A stretch of DNA of 64,000 bases from Micromonospora sp. R77. Its GTDB lineage: Bacteria > Actinomycetota > Actinomycetes > Mycobacteriales > Micromonosporaceae. Within the stretch, counting starts at the first letter, position 1. Each line of letters opens with the position of its first letter. Positions 51,854-60,226 of this stretch are shown here, piece after piece. Made by a program: the position numbers and the translations under genes. The notes beneath the pieces are model-generated. The model was not told the origin of the DNA. It saw only the letters and a list, made by a program, of their open reading frames with translations, and did no database searches. The stretch is from NCBI RefSeq assembly GCF_022747945.1, contig NZ_JALDST010000001.1, positions 2,976,001 to 3,040,000 of the forward strand, written 5' to 3'.

Positions 51854-52676
51854 CGGACACCCCCGGCGTGCTGCCGGCCCGCAGCTGCGGCGTGCTCTGC
51901 GGGACCGGCCAGGCCAGCCGGGCCAGCCGCCGCTCCAGCAGCGCCCGGACCGGCACCTCCAGGGCACCGGCCGCGCGCATCAGCGGCCGTCCGGCCCGCA
52001 CCGTGCCGCCCAGGCTGAGCACCTCGGCGGTACGCGGGTCCTCCGGCAGCCGGGCGATCACCGGGAGCCGCAGCGCCTTGCTGATCTCAGCGTTGCCATG
52101 GCCGTCCCCGACCACCAGCAGCCGCAGCGTGCCCGGCGGCACCCGGTGCTCGGTGAAGTCCCGTTCGATGGCCCGGATCGTCGCCCGGGTGGCCGACAGG
52201 TCGGGCAGTTTCGCCCGGGTGACCAGCAGTACCACGGCGGCGGCCCGGAGCACCGGCCACGGTGGACCGGCCACCTGGAGCCGCCCGCAGTCGACCAGCA
52301 CGTCGTACGGGGGGACGCCCTTCTCCAGCCCGGTGAAGAAGTCGGCGAAGCGCTGCCAGAGCGGGGTGACGCTGCCGGCCTGGGCGGGGTCCACCACGCC
52401 GGGCAGCAGCAGCCGTTCCCGTTTCGGCGCGTCCAGGTCGACCAGCTGCGACCAGAAGGCACTCTCCAGGTTGCCGTCGCGCAGTTCGCCGACGGCGAGT
52501 TCACCGATGCCGCGCGGACCGTCCAGCGCCCCGCCCAGATAGCCGGCGAGGACGGACCCGCCGGCCGGGTCGCACTCGGCCAGCACCAGCCGCCGGTGCC
52601 AGCTCAGCGCGGCGGCCAGCGCGGACGTGGTGACGCCCGGTGAGCCCTTCGCCGAGACCAGCGCGATGATCGCCAT
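51843..52676 (-). CDS. CpaE/TadZ-like MinD-type ATPase with altered P-loop
   Basis: 277 residues. The N terminus AIIALVSAKGSPGVTTSALA is a deviant Walker A: the first lysine (KGS) is kept, but the GKT lysine is Val. Later motifs resemble MinD/ParA (VLAECDPAGGSVLAGYLGG, then YDVLVDCGRLQ). Such proteins place Tad pili at a cell site, as TadZ and CpaE do; here nucleotide hydrolysis may be lost. It lacks the receiver-like N-terminal domain of classical CpaE. It overlaps tadA by 11 bases and cpaB-like gene by one. Confidence 0.82.
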   Translation of the reverse strand: MAIIALVSAKGSPGVTTSALAAALSWHRRLVLAECDPAGGSVLAGYLGGALDGPRGIGELAVGELRDGNLESAFWSQLVDLDAPKRERLLLPGVVDPAQAGSVTPLWQRFADFFTGLEKGVPPYDVLVDCGRLQVAGPPWPVLRAAAVVLLVTRAKLPDLSATRATIRAIERDFTEHRVPPGTLRLLVVGDGHGNAEISKALRLPVIARLPEDPRTAEVLSLGGTVRAGRPLMRAAGALEVPVRALLERRLARLAWPVPQSTPQLRAGSTPGVSGAV

Positions 52677-53332
52677 CAGGCCGCCCGGGTGAGCACGACC
52701 GCGATCCGGTCGTCGGCGGCCAGCACCACGACCGCCGGTACGTCCCGGACGGCCAGCGCCAGGTAGACCACCACGTCGTCGTTCTGCGGGGTGGCGGTGT
52801 CGATCACGGTCGCCTCGAACCGGGTGCCACCGGCGCGCGCGGAACCCTGCGCGTTGTCATCGGGGGTGCTGACCAGCAGGAGCTTGTCGCCGGGGTGCAA
52901 CCGACGGGCGGGCACCTTGCTGGTGTCCAGGCCGAGGGCGATCTGCTGCTGGCCGGGGCCGAGCAGCGGGGCGTCGGTGAGCTGTCCGGCGGTGAGCAGC
53001 GTGCCGGGGGTCAGCGACACGGCGGCGCGCAGTCCGACCACCTCCTTGATCCGGGCGGCCGGCACGGGGGCCAGCCCCTGACCGCCGGAGACCTGCACGG
53101 CGACCAGGTCGTCGGCGCTGAGCTGGCTGCCGACCTCGACCGGGCGGGCCACCGCGAGATAGCTGCCGGTGGCCCGGACGGAGGTGACCGCGAACGCCGC
53201 ACCCAGCCCACCGAGGGCGATCAGCAGCACGGCCAGGCCGAGCAGACCGGGGCGTACCCGCCGCTGCCGGACCACCTTGGGCGGCGCGACCGGCGCGTCG
53301 ACCGGGGTGCCGTTCCGGGTTGCGATGCTCAT
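52676..53332 (-). CDS. SAF-domain protein (CpaB/RcpC-like)
   Basis: 218 residues. One membrane helix near residue 30-52 (LLGLAVLLIALGGLGAAFAV) is followed by a SAF domain (VEVGSQLSADDLVAVQVSGG, then LRAAVSLTPGTLLTAGQL). This is the CpaB/RcpC arrangement that lines the outer side of Tad systems. The rest is a second beta-rich domain. Overlap with both neighbours shows the operon. Confidence 0.85.
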   Translation of the reverse strand: MSIATRNGTPVDAPVAPPKVVRQRRVRPGLLGLAVLLIALGGLGAAFAVTSVRATGSYLAVARPVEVGSQLSADDLVAVQVSGGQGLAPVPAARIKEVVGLRAAVSLTPGTLLTAGQLTDAPLLGPGQQQIALGLDTSKVPARRLHPGDKLLLVSTPDDNAQGSARAGGTRFEATVIDTATPQNDDVVVYLALAVRDVPAVVVLAADDRIAVVLTRAA

Positions 53333-54270
53333 CGGGCGACCACCTGGAGTTCCTGGATCTGGATGGGGATGGTGTTGCTGGTCCGGATCTGGGGGAGTTC
53401 ACCGCTGGGCGAGCCGTCGCCGGTCTCCCAGTGCACCGACCAGTGCGTGGTGGCCCGGACCCGGTACGTGTCGGCCCGCTGGTAGCCGCCGTCGTAGCCG
53501 CAGTCGGGCGAGGGCCGGCCGGCCAGGCCGCCCTTCGCGTCGTACGGGGTGCCGGGGCCGTGGCAGGTGACCTCTTGGCCGTCGCCCATGTCCCAGACGA
53601 TCGAGTCGACCTTCGCGGTGATGGTGACCGTGAGCCCCCGGTCGGAGGCCGACTTGGTCAGCGGCCCGAAGTAGTTGGGGCCCTTGCTGGCCCACATCCA
53701 GACCGGCAGGCCGACCAGACCCGGCCCCTTGCTCCGCCGGGGCGCGACCGCGATCCGGGGCGGCAGCAGGCTGATCGAGGCGAGCGCCCGACGGGCCAGC
53801 TCTTCCGGGTCGGGCGGGGCGCCGTAGCCGGGCGGCGGGCCGTCCCGCAGCACCACGGTCTGCGCGCCGAGGTCGCCGCCGTTGCAGGTCTGCAGGTACC
53901 ACTGCTTGCCCTCGGGGGCGGTCGGCTGCGGTTCGGCGAGCTTGTAGTAGCAGCCGTCGCCGGTGTTGAACCAGCCCAGGACGTCGTCGTAGCAGGGGAT
54001 GACCCGGCCGTTCCACTGGCACTTGGCGGCCCCGCCACCACCGCCGGTGTTGCCTCCGCCGCCGGTGTTCCCGCCGCCCCCGCCCGGGTCGCCCGGCACG
54101 CCCGGGTCGTCGTCCCAGACCGAGCAGTCGTTCTGGCCGGGCGGGCACTCCGCTCCCGGGTCACCGGGGCGGGCCGCCGAGGCGGGGACGCCGGAGAGGG
54201 CCACCAGCAGGGCGAGGCCGGCCGCCACGAGGAGCCGGCGCGGCGTCCCGGCGCGGCCCGGGGTCAGCAC
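53329..54270 (-). CDS. Secreted protein of the Tad operon with Gly/Asn-rich linker
   Basis: 313 residues from the GTG at 54270, which overlaps the preceding stop by seven bases. The signal peptide ends near PASAARP. A GDPG, GGGGNTGGGG linker follows, then a domain with cysteines (AKCQWNGRVIPCYDDVLGW, GDGCYYKLAE, LQTCNGGDL). The last 130 residues form a beta-rich domain with aromatic strands (VWMWASKGPNYFGPLT, YRVRATTHWSVHWETGDG) somewhat like PKD/Ig-like folds. Similar proteins sit in this place in actinobacterial Tad loci. Function is unknown. Confidence 0.8.
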   Translation of the reverse strand: MLTPGRAGTPRRLLVAAGLALLVALSGVPASAARPGDPGAECPPGQNDCSVWDDDPGVPGDPGGGGGNTGGGGNTGGGGGAAKCQWNGRVIPCYDDVLGWFNTGDGCYYKLAEPQPTAPEGKQWYLQTCNGGDLGAQTVVLRDGPPPGYGAPPDPEELARRALASISLLPPRIAVAPRRSKGPGLVGLPVWMWASKGPNYFGPLTKSASDRGLTVTITAKVDSIVWDMGDGQEVTCHGPGTPYDAKGGLAGRPSPDCGYDGGYQRADTYRVRATTHWSVHWETGDGSPSGELPQIRTSNTIPIQIQELQVVAR

Positions 54271-54830
54271 GGCTGGTCCTCGTGCGCGGCGCCGGTGCTG
54301 ATCAGCCACCGGCCGTCGGGGTACCGGGTGGCGGTCGCCGTCGCCAGATAGCGACCGCCACCCGTCCCCGGGACCACCCGATGGTCCCGGGCGTACACCA
54401 GCCGGTAGCCGGTCGCGTCGAGGCAGTCCTGGATCTCCACGGTGGGCGGGTCGGCGGCCAGGTCGACCGAGGTCACGGTGGGATCCGAGACGAGCTTTCC
54501 GGTACGCATCGCGCCGTGCTCCTTCGCGTCACGAATTGCCAGCCGCACCCGGGTCAGCAGCGGATCGGCGAGGAACCTGGCCAGCGCGGGGTGCCGTGGA
54601 TCGCTGCGCGCGCTCGCCTCCCGGGACGCGTCCAGATAGCCGGAATAGGCGGTGAGGGCGGCTTTTCCGGCGGCTTGCTGGTCGGCGTCCGAATGGGCGG
54701 AAGGGCTGGTGTGGTGGCGGGGCAGCGGCGTCACCGCCGTGTCCCGCTGGGTGCCGCAGCCACTGGTGCCGCCCAGCATCGCCAGGCTGAGCAGGCAGAT
54801 CGTCCATCGGCGGGAATGCCGTGTGCGCAA
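54264..54830 (-). CDS. Lipoprotein at the start of the Tad operon
   Basis: 188 residues when started from the TTG at 54830, which has GAGGAGGG about seven bases upstream and gives a clean lipoprotein signal (LSLAMLGGTSGCG). An in-frame ATG at 54914 would add 28 residues that hide the signal. The mature part is helical at first (ADQQAAGKAALTAYSGYLDA), with a C-terminal beta domain (VEIQDCLDATGYRLVYARDH). It resembles the small lipoproteins that precede Tad genes in Streptomyces. Role unknown. Confidence 0.75.
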   Translation of the reverse strand: MRTRHSRRWTICLLSLAMLGGTSGCGTQRDTAVTPLPRHHTSPSAHSDADQQAAGKAALTAYSGYLDASREASARSDPRHPALARFLADPLLTRVRLAIRDAKEHGAMRTGKLVSDPTVTSVDLAADPPTVEIQDCLDATGYRLVYARDHRVVPGTGGGRYLATATATRYPDGRWLISTGAAHEDQPC

Positions 54831-55626
54831 CGCCTCGCCCTCCTCGGTGGCGACCCGGAGCCGCCGGAACCGCGCTGCTCCGGGCAGGCGGAAGTGCGCC
54901 CGGATGTGCGCCACCGGGCTCGTCTCACTGCCGCTGCATTTACCTGTACGGATCTTTTACGAATCCGGAACCTGTTGTCTCCGTCGGCCTCCGACGCCTA
55001 TTGATCGGGGGTTGCGTCGTACCCAAGGGGCGAGCATAGGCTGACGTCCGCCGATGCAACAGAGGCAATTCGTGTGAACACGCTCAGTGATGACGGGTGG
55101 TGGTGACGGGTGGGTGTCCGGAGGATGACGCCGGAGCGCCGGCCGGTGATTGCCACCGGTCGGCGGGGTGCGGCCGGTGGGCCGGGGCGCTCCGGGGAGA
55201 GGGCGGTGTCCCGCCGGTGGATTGGGCGGCAAAGTGGGCTCTGGTCCGATCCGTCCCGCCCCGATCCTGCCCTGCCGGGCCGTCGAGGTGCCGGCCCGGC
55301 GATGATCCCATCCGGTCCCGGCCGGACCGGCGATCCCGCCGGCTCCCACGTCCCGGACCGGACCTCGGCGGGCCGAAAACTACGCTGCGTGCTCCATGCT
55401 GGAACGCATCGCGACGACCCGGCGGACTCGGCATGACCGGTCCCCGTCCTCCTGCCACCCCCGCACCGCCGCCCGCCTCGCCGCCGGTCGCTCCCGGCCC
55501 GCCGCCGGCCGCCGCTCCCGCCGCACCGGCGCCAGCCGCTGACAGCTCGTCCCGCGGTGCGCCCGCCGGGCGCCCGCCGCCCGTCGGGGCGTACAGCTGC
55601 TGGCCGCCCTGGCGGTCGGGCCGCTG
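54831..55626. other. 796-bp divergent region between the Tad operon and prepilin peptidase gene
   Basis: It holds no confirmed gene. An AT-rich patch (about 54930-54985, with TTTACCTGTACGG and CTTTTACGAATCC) is a likely promoter zone for the Tad operon, and another (55040-55100) may serve the plus strand. From 55433 an ORF in a different frame encodes a Pro/Ala-rich peptide that runs towards the peptidase gene and may be its displaced N terminus (see findings). Confidence 0.55.
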
Positions 55627-56313
55627 GTGCGGCTGGCGGTGGCCCGGTACGCCGTACCCCCGGGGTGTGTCGACCGGGCGGGGTGCGCCGGCTGCGGCGC
55701 GCCGCTCGGGCTGGACCGGCCGCTGCCGGCGCTCGGGCCGGCGGCCCGCTGCCCCGACTGCCGGCGACGGATCGGCGCGCCGCCCGGTGTGGTGGAAGCG
55801 GCGCTGCTGACGGCGCTGGTGGTGGTCGCGCTGGTCGACGGGTCCGTCGGCGAGCGGGCGGCGCTGGCCTGGTGGCTGGTGTGGGCGGTGCCGCTGGCCC
55901 TGGTCGACGCGGCCGTGCACCGGCTCCCGGACCGGCTGAGCTATCCGGCCGCTGCGGGCACCTGGGTGCTGCTCGGGCTGACCGCGCTGGCCGGGGCGGG
56001 GCCGACGCCCTGGTTGCGGGCCACGGAGGCGGGCGTGGGGTTGGCGCTGGGGTTCGCGGCGACCACGCTGCTGCTGGGGCGACGCGGCTTCGGGCTCGGC
56101 GACGCCAAGCTGGCGCTGAGCGTCGGCACGCTGCTCGGCTGGTACGGCTGGCCGGTCCTGCTGGCCGGCCTGGTGCTGACCTTCGCCCTCTCCGCCCTGG
56201 TCGCCCTGCTCCTACTGGCGGCCCGCCGGGCCCGCTGGTCCAGCCACCTCCCCTTCGGCCCCTTCCTCATCACCGCCACCACCCTCACCCTCACCCTCCT
56301 CACCCACACCTGA
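55627..56313 (+). CDS. A24-family prepilin peptidase (possibly N-terminally truncated)
   Basis: 228 residues from the GTG at 55627. The leader peptidase domain has the cysteine pairs CAGCGAPLG and CPDCRRRIG (a zinc-binding loop) and seven or so membrane helices. The catalytic Asp motifs are ALVDAAVHRLPDRLSYP (first Asp after LV) and FGLGDAKLALSVG. It would process TadE and Flp-type prepilins from the neighbouring operon. The start cuts off the first membrane helix: upstream in-frame sequence (VQLLAALAVGPLVRLAVARY) lacks a start codon before 55540. The gene is divergent from the Tad operon. Confidence 0.85.
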   Translation: MRLAVARYAVPPGCVDRAGCAGCGAPLGLDRPLPALGPAARCPDCRRRIGAPPGVVEAALLTALVVVALVDGSVGERAALAWWLVWAVPLALVDAAVHRLPDRLSYPAAAGTWVLLGLTALAGAGPTPWLRATEAGVGLALGFAATTLLLGRRGFGLGDAKLALSVGTLLGWYGWPVLLAGLVLTFALSALVALLLLAARRARWSSHLPFGPFLITATTLTLTLLTHT

Positions 56314-56387
56314 CCCCCGCCCCTCCTCTCACCGCCCCCACCCCGCCCACCCCACCCGCCCCGCCCCGCCCGCCCACGTGCCGTCAC

Positions 56388-56439
56388 TTTCACGGAAAGA
56401 GGGGTCATTGCGCGTGAAATGGCCACTCTTTCCGTGAAA
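56388..56439. terminator. Long inverted repeat between convergent genes
   Basis: 22-base arms (outer 14 bp perfect, TTTCACGGAAAGAG; inner part with mismatches) lie between the prepilin peptidase and PAP2 genes. Confidence 0.75.
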
Positions 56440-56487
56440 CTGCGGCGCGCGGAAGCGCGCGGCGCGGCGCGGCGGAAGGGGCGTGGG

Positions 56488-57111
56488 TCAGGGGCGGGGG
56501 GTGGGGTGGGTGAGGGGGTGGGGGGTGCGGGTTGTCCGTCGGCGGAGGGCGTCGGCGAGGGGGCGGGCGACCAGGGGGGTGAGGGCGGCGGTGACCAGGG
56601 CGCCGAGGAGGAGGCCGGCGGCCACGTCGTGCGGGTAGTGCACCCCGACGAAGGTGCGGGAGATCGCGGCGAGGAGCGCCAGCGGGGCGGCCACCAGCAG
56701 CCCGAGCCGGCGGTGCAGCAGCAGGGTCGCGGCGGCCAGCGCGCCCGCGATCGTGGCGTGGTTGCTGGGGAAGGACCAGTCGCCCACCGGTGGACAGTGC
56801 CCGGCGACGATCACCAGGTCGGCCGGGGTACGGCAGGGCCGGTCCTCGGCCACCAGCGACTTGATCCCCTCGCTGGCGGCGTACGCCACCAGGACCGTCA
56901 GCGGGGCGGCCAGGGCGAGCGCCCGTCCCCGCGCGTCGGGGCGGAACAGTTTCGGCGCGGCGACCACCACCAGCAGCAGACCGAGCAGCAGGAGCGCGCC
57001 CTCGGTGAAGTGCGTGGCGAACCAGTGCACCGGCTGCGGGGTGGCGTCGGCGAAGTCCACGACATCGCGGTACCACTCGACGCTGATGTCCGGAACATCC
57101 GTCATGCCCAT
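56488..57111 (-). CDS. PAP2-family membrane phosphatase
   Basis: 207 residues, starting at 57111 or 57105. About five helices, with the three phosphatase motifs: KSLVAEDRPCR (KxxxxxxRP), PSNHATIAG (normally PSGH, here PSNH), and SRTFVGVHYPHDVAAG (SRxxxxxHxxxD). The family dephosphorylates lipid phosphates, for example undecaprenyl pyrophosphate, on the outer side of the membrane. The Asn in PSNH is common in the bacterial family. The C-terminal tail is Pro/Thr/His-rich. Confidence 0.92.
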   Translation of the reverse strand: MGMTDVPDISVEWYRDVVDFADATPQPVHWFATHFTEGALLLLGLLLVVVAAPKLFRPDARGRALALAAPLTVLVAYAASEGIKSLVAEDRPCRTPADLVIVAGHCPPVGDWSFPSNHATIAGALAAATLLLHRRLGLLVAAPLALLAAISRTFVGVHYPHDVAAGLLLGALVTAALTPLVARPLADALRRRTTRTPHPLTHPTPRP

Positions 57112-57138
57112 GCAGAAAGCTTAGAAGAGGGTCCGCCC

Positions 57139-57600
57139 TCAATCGGCGGACGCGCCGGACATCCGCTCGATCACCGCCTCCAGCGCCTCGAAGGCGTACG
57201 CCCAGTTGTGGCACTTGAAGCTGCGCAGGCCGTCGATCGGGGTACGGCAGTCGGCGCAGTACACGCCCGGGACGGCGGCCGGGACCTCGGTGTTGACGTA
57301 CTTGCGGTCACCGAGGATCACCCGGGCGATCATCGCCCGGTCGTGCACGCCGTGCAGCGCCGAGGCGACGATGTCGTACCAGTTGACCCGGCGACCGCAC
57401 TTCGGGCAGTCCGGCTGGTCGCCGCTGACCCAGAGCGGCGCGCCGATGCTCCGTGCCGGCATGCCGAGCAGCTTCTCCAGCCGGCGTACGTCGGCCTCCG
57501 GGGTGGTCCAGGTGTGCCGTCCGGGCAGCGACGCGGGTGAGTCGTAGACGGCGCGGAACAGGACCGGGTCGACCTCGACGGTCTCTCGCTGACTGGTCAT
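57139..57600 (-). CDS. Conserved zinc-ribbon protein
   Basis: 153 residues from the ATG at 57600, six bases after GAGGAG. Two CxxC knuckles (DCPKCGRRVNWYD and VYCADCRTPIDG) would bind one zinc ion. The N-terminal part has VDPVLFRAVYDSPASLPGRH and the C terminus is helical (AYAFEALEAVIERM). No characterised family is recognised. The protein is soluble and may bind nucleic acid or a partner protein. Confidence 0.75.
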   Translation of the reverse strand: MTSQRETVEVDPVLFRAVYDSPASLPGRHTWTTPEADVRRLEKLLGMPARSIGAPLWVSGDQPDCPKCGRRVNWYDIVASALHGVHDRAMIARVILGDRKYVNTEVPAAVPGVYCADCRTPIDGLRSFKCHNWAYAFEALEAVIERMSGASAD

Positions 57601-57751
57601 CGCCATCTCCTCCTCGACGATCGGTGCTCCCACCGTCGTACCAGGTCAGGGGCGGGCGCAGCCGGATCACGGACACGACGGGTCAGCGGTGTGTCGCGCA
57701 GGGTGCTAGACATCAGGACGCGAGGACGTCCGTCGAGGGAGGAACCCTGTC

Positions 57752-58549
57752 GTGACCGGTGAGCCGCCGACCACCCCGACCGAGGCCGAGGCCCGCCCGA
57801 ACGTGGCCCGGATGTACGACTACTACCTGGGCGGCTGCCACAACTTCGCCGCCGACCGGGCCGCCGCCCAGCGGGTGCTGGAGATCTTCCCGGACACCGG
57901 TGTCGCCGCGCAGACCAACCGGGCGTTCCTGCGCCGGGCCGTCCGCTTCGCGGCCGAGCGGGGCATCCGGCAGTTCCTCGACATCGGCGCGGGGCTGCCC
58001 ACCCAGGGCAACGTGCACGAGATCGTCCGGCCGCTCGCCCCCGACGCCCGGGTGGTCTACGTCGACAACGACGAGGTCGCCGTCGCGTACGCCCGGCGGT
58101 TGCTGCCGTCCGACGGCCGTACCGTGGTGGTCCAGGGCGACCTGCGGCGGCCCGGCCGCCTGCTGGCCGACCCGGACGTCCGCCGCCTGATCGACTTCGA
58201 CCGGCCGGTGGCCGTGCTGCTCGCCGCGGTGCTGCACTTCGTGGTCGACGCCGACAACCCGTGGGCCGCGGTCGGCCTGCTGCGCCACGCCACCGCGCCG
58301 GGCAGCCTGCTCGCGGTCTCCCACCTGACCCTGGACGGCGCGCCGCCGGTCGGCGCCGCCCAGGGCCAGGCGGTCTACCGGCAGAGCAGCGCGCCGCTCG
58401 TTCCGCGCCCGCACGCCGAGGTCGCGCGCTTCTTCGAGGGGTACGACCTGGTCGAGCCGGGCCTCGTCCGGTTGGCCGAGTGGCGGCCCGACGGCGAGCC
58501 GCGCGCCGGCGTGTCGCACGGCTACGGGGGCGTCGGCGTCCGCCGCTGA
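57752..58549 (+). CDS. SAM-dependent methyltransferase, DUF574 (Methyltransf_19) family
   Basis: 265 residues. The family hallmarks are ARMYDYYLGGCHNFAADRAA near the N terminus, FLDIGAGLPTQGNVHEI as the SAM-binding motif, VVYVDNDEVAVAYARRL, and the C-terminal VEPGLVRLAEWRPDG. Actinobacteria have many paralogues of this family, often with nucleoside-derived or regulatory roles; none is assigned. It is convergent with the VOC gene and ends six bases from it. Confidence 0.92.
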   Translation: MTGEPPTTPTEAEARPNVARMYDYYLGGCHNFAADRAAAQRVLEIFPDTGVAAQTNRAFLRRAVRFAAERGIRQFLDIGAGLPTQGNVHEIVRPLAPDARVVYVDNDEVAVAYARRLLPSDGRTVVVQGDLRRPGRLLADPDVRRLIDFDRPVAVLLAAVLHFVVDADNPWAAVGLLRHATAPGSLLAVSHLTLDGAPPVGAAQGQAVYRQSSAPLVPRPHAEVARFFEGYDLVEPGLVRLAEWRPDGEPRAGVSHGYGGVGVRR

Positions 58550-58555
58550 CCCGCC

Positions 58556-59017
58556 TCAGTCCAGGCAGAACTCGTTGCCCTCGGGGTCGGTCAGCACGAG
58601 GTGACCGGCGCTCATCGGTGGCGCCGGCTCCTCGCGGCGTACCCGCGTCGCCCCCAGCGCGACGAGCCGGTCGCACTCGGCCTCCAGCGCCGCCATCCGC
58701 TCCGCACCCCGCAGCCCGGGGGCCGCCCGGACGTCGAGGTGCACCCGGTTCTTGGCGACCTTGCCCTCCGGCACCCGCTGGAAGAACAGCCGTGGTCCCG
58801 GTCCGTCCGGATCCTCGATGGCCGACCGCGAGTTGCGCTCCTGCTCCGGTACGCCCGTCCGGGCGAGGAAGTCGTCCCACGCGGCCAGCGGGTCGGCACC
58901 CGCCGGCAGTTCGACGCCGGGCGGCCCCGGATGTACGTAGCCCAGCACGTCGCGCCAGAAGCACGACAGCGCCCGCGGGTCGTGTGCGTCGAAGGTGACC
59001 TGGATGTGCCGGCTCAC
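58556..59017 (-). CDS. VOC (glyoxalase/bleomycin-resistance) family protein
   Basis: 153 residues from the GTG at 59017. The fold is seen in VTFDAHDPRALSCFWRDVLG, then RLFFQRVPEGKVAKNRVHLD and the final GHLVLTDPEGNEFCLD. The second half repeats the first as is usual in the VOC superfamily. The exact substrate is unknown; many actinobacterial members of this form are annotated as glyoxalase-like. It faces the WYL regulator divergently, so the regulator may control it. Confidence 0.9.
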   Translation of the reverse strand: MSRHIQVTFDAHDPRALSCFWRDVLGYVHPGPPGVELPAGADPLAAWDDFLARTGVPEQERNSRSAIEDPDGPGPRLFFQRVPEGKVAKNRVHLDVRAAPGLRGAERMAALEAECDRLVALGATRVRREEPAPPMSAGHLVLTDPEGNEFCLD

Positions 59018-59111
59018 TGTGCCTGCTCCGTTCGTCGTGGTGTCCGTCCCGCTCACCCTGACATGCCTGGCGGACAGGATCGGTCCGCTATTGCTGCCTA
59101 GGCTGAGCGAC

Positions 59112-60074
59112 ATGGGCAGGGCAGGCGGTGCCGAGCGCGGTACGACGGAGCGGGTGCTCACCCTGCTCGGGCTGCTGCAGCAACACCCGGTCCGGACCGG
59201 CCCCGAACTCGCCGAGCGGCTCGGCGTCACGCCGCGCACCATCCGGCGGGACGTCGAACGGCTGCGGGCGCTCGGCTATCCGGTGCACGCCGACCAGGGC
59301 GTCGGCGGCGGCTACCGGCTCGGTCCGGGGCGGAACCTGCCGCCGCTGCTCCTCGACGACTCCGAGGCGATCGCCACTGCGGTCGCCCTGCTGGCCGGTG
59401 CGGTCGACGACACCGGTGACGCCGCGCTGCGGGCGCTGACCAAGCTGGACCGGGTCCTCCCCGCCCGGCTGCGGCACGACGTACGCGCGCTCTCCGGCGC
59501 GGTGGAGTCCTTCGGCGGCGGACGCGCACCCGTCGACCCCGAGGTGCTGATGACCCTGGCCCGGGCCTGCCGCGACGAGGTCGAGGCCGGCTTCGACTAC
59601 CCGTCCGGTGACGAGCTGCGCCGGCGGCGGGTCGAGCCGTACCGCCTGGTCGCCGCCGACCGGCGCTGGTACCTCCTCGGCTACGACCTCGACCGCGCCG
59701 ACTGGCGCAGCTTCCGGGTCGACCGGATGCGGGGGGTGGCCGCCCGGACCTGGCGGTTCCGCCCGCGCGCGGCACCCGACGCGGCCACGTACGTGCAGGA
59801 GGCGGTGGCCAGCCGGGCCTACCGGCACCGCGCCCGCTTCCTGGTGCACGCGCCCGCCGACACGGTACGCGCGCAGGTCCCGGCCTCGGCGGCCGTCGTA
59901 CGGTCGGCGGGGAGCGGGCGCTGCGAGGTGGTCAGCGGCGCGGACAGCCTCGACTTCGTCCTCATGCACGTGGTGCTGCTCGGGCACGACTTCGAGGTGG
60001 TCGAGCCGCCGGAGCTCGGGGAGCGGTGCCGGGTGCTGGCGGAGCGGCTGCGCTCGGCCGGGACGCGCCAGTGA
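59112..60074 (+). CDS. YafY-type WYL-domain transcriptional regulator
   Basis: 320 residues from the ATG at 59112. The N-terminal helix-turn-helix (RVLTLLGLLQQHPVRTGPEL, then LGVTPRTIRRDVERLRALGY) is the HTH_11 type, and the WYL domain follows (YRLVAADRRWYLLGYDLDR with the family Trp-Tyr-Leu). WYL domains sense nucleotides or other ligands; the C-terminal part is beta-rich. The divergent VOC gene is the likely target. Confidence 0.92.
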   Translation: MGRAGGAERGTTERVLTLLGLLQQHPVRTGPELAERLGVTPRTIRRDVERLRALGYPVHADQGVGGGYRLGPGRNLPPLLLDDSEAIATAVALLAGAVDDTGDAALRALTKLDRVLPARLRHDVRALSGAVESFGGGRAPVDPEVLMTLARACRDEVEAGFDYPSGDELRRRRVEPYRLVAADRRWYLLGYDLDRADWRSFRVDRMRGVAARTWRFRPRAAPDAATYVQEAVASRAYRHRARFLVHAPADTVRAQVPASAAVVRSAGSGRCEVVSGADSLDFVLMHVVLLGHDFEVVEPPELGERCRVLAERLRSAGTRQ

Positions 60075-60226
60075 TCCGGCCAGTCGGGCGGCTCCAGGTG
60101 GACGCCGTAGCCGTCCACAGCGGTCTCCGGTCTGACCACTGTCGCGCTGTCGGGGTCACCCGTCACGGCTTTCCATGGCACTGTCGGGACCAGACGTGCG
60201 GATCCACTGTCCAGGGAGGCGGCGAC

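Noticed and set aside
48551..52018. 1102-residue plus-strand ORF opposite tadC-tadB-tadA
   Set aside because: Antisense shadow of the Tad genes, whose minus-strand products match known families.
54915..55432. Possible small genes in the Tad divergent region
   Set aside because: Frames there lack ribosome sites and codon structure; the region was described as non-coding.
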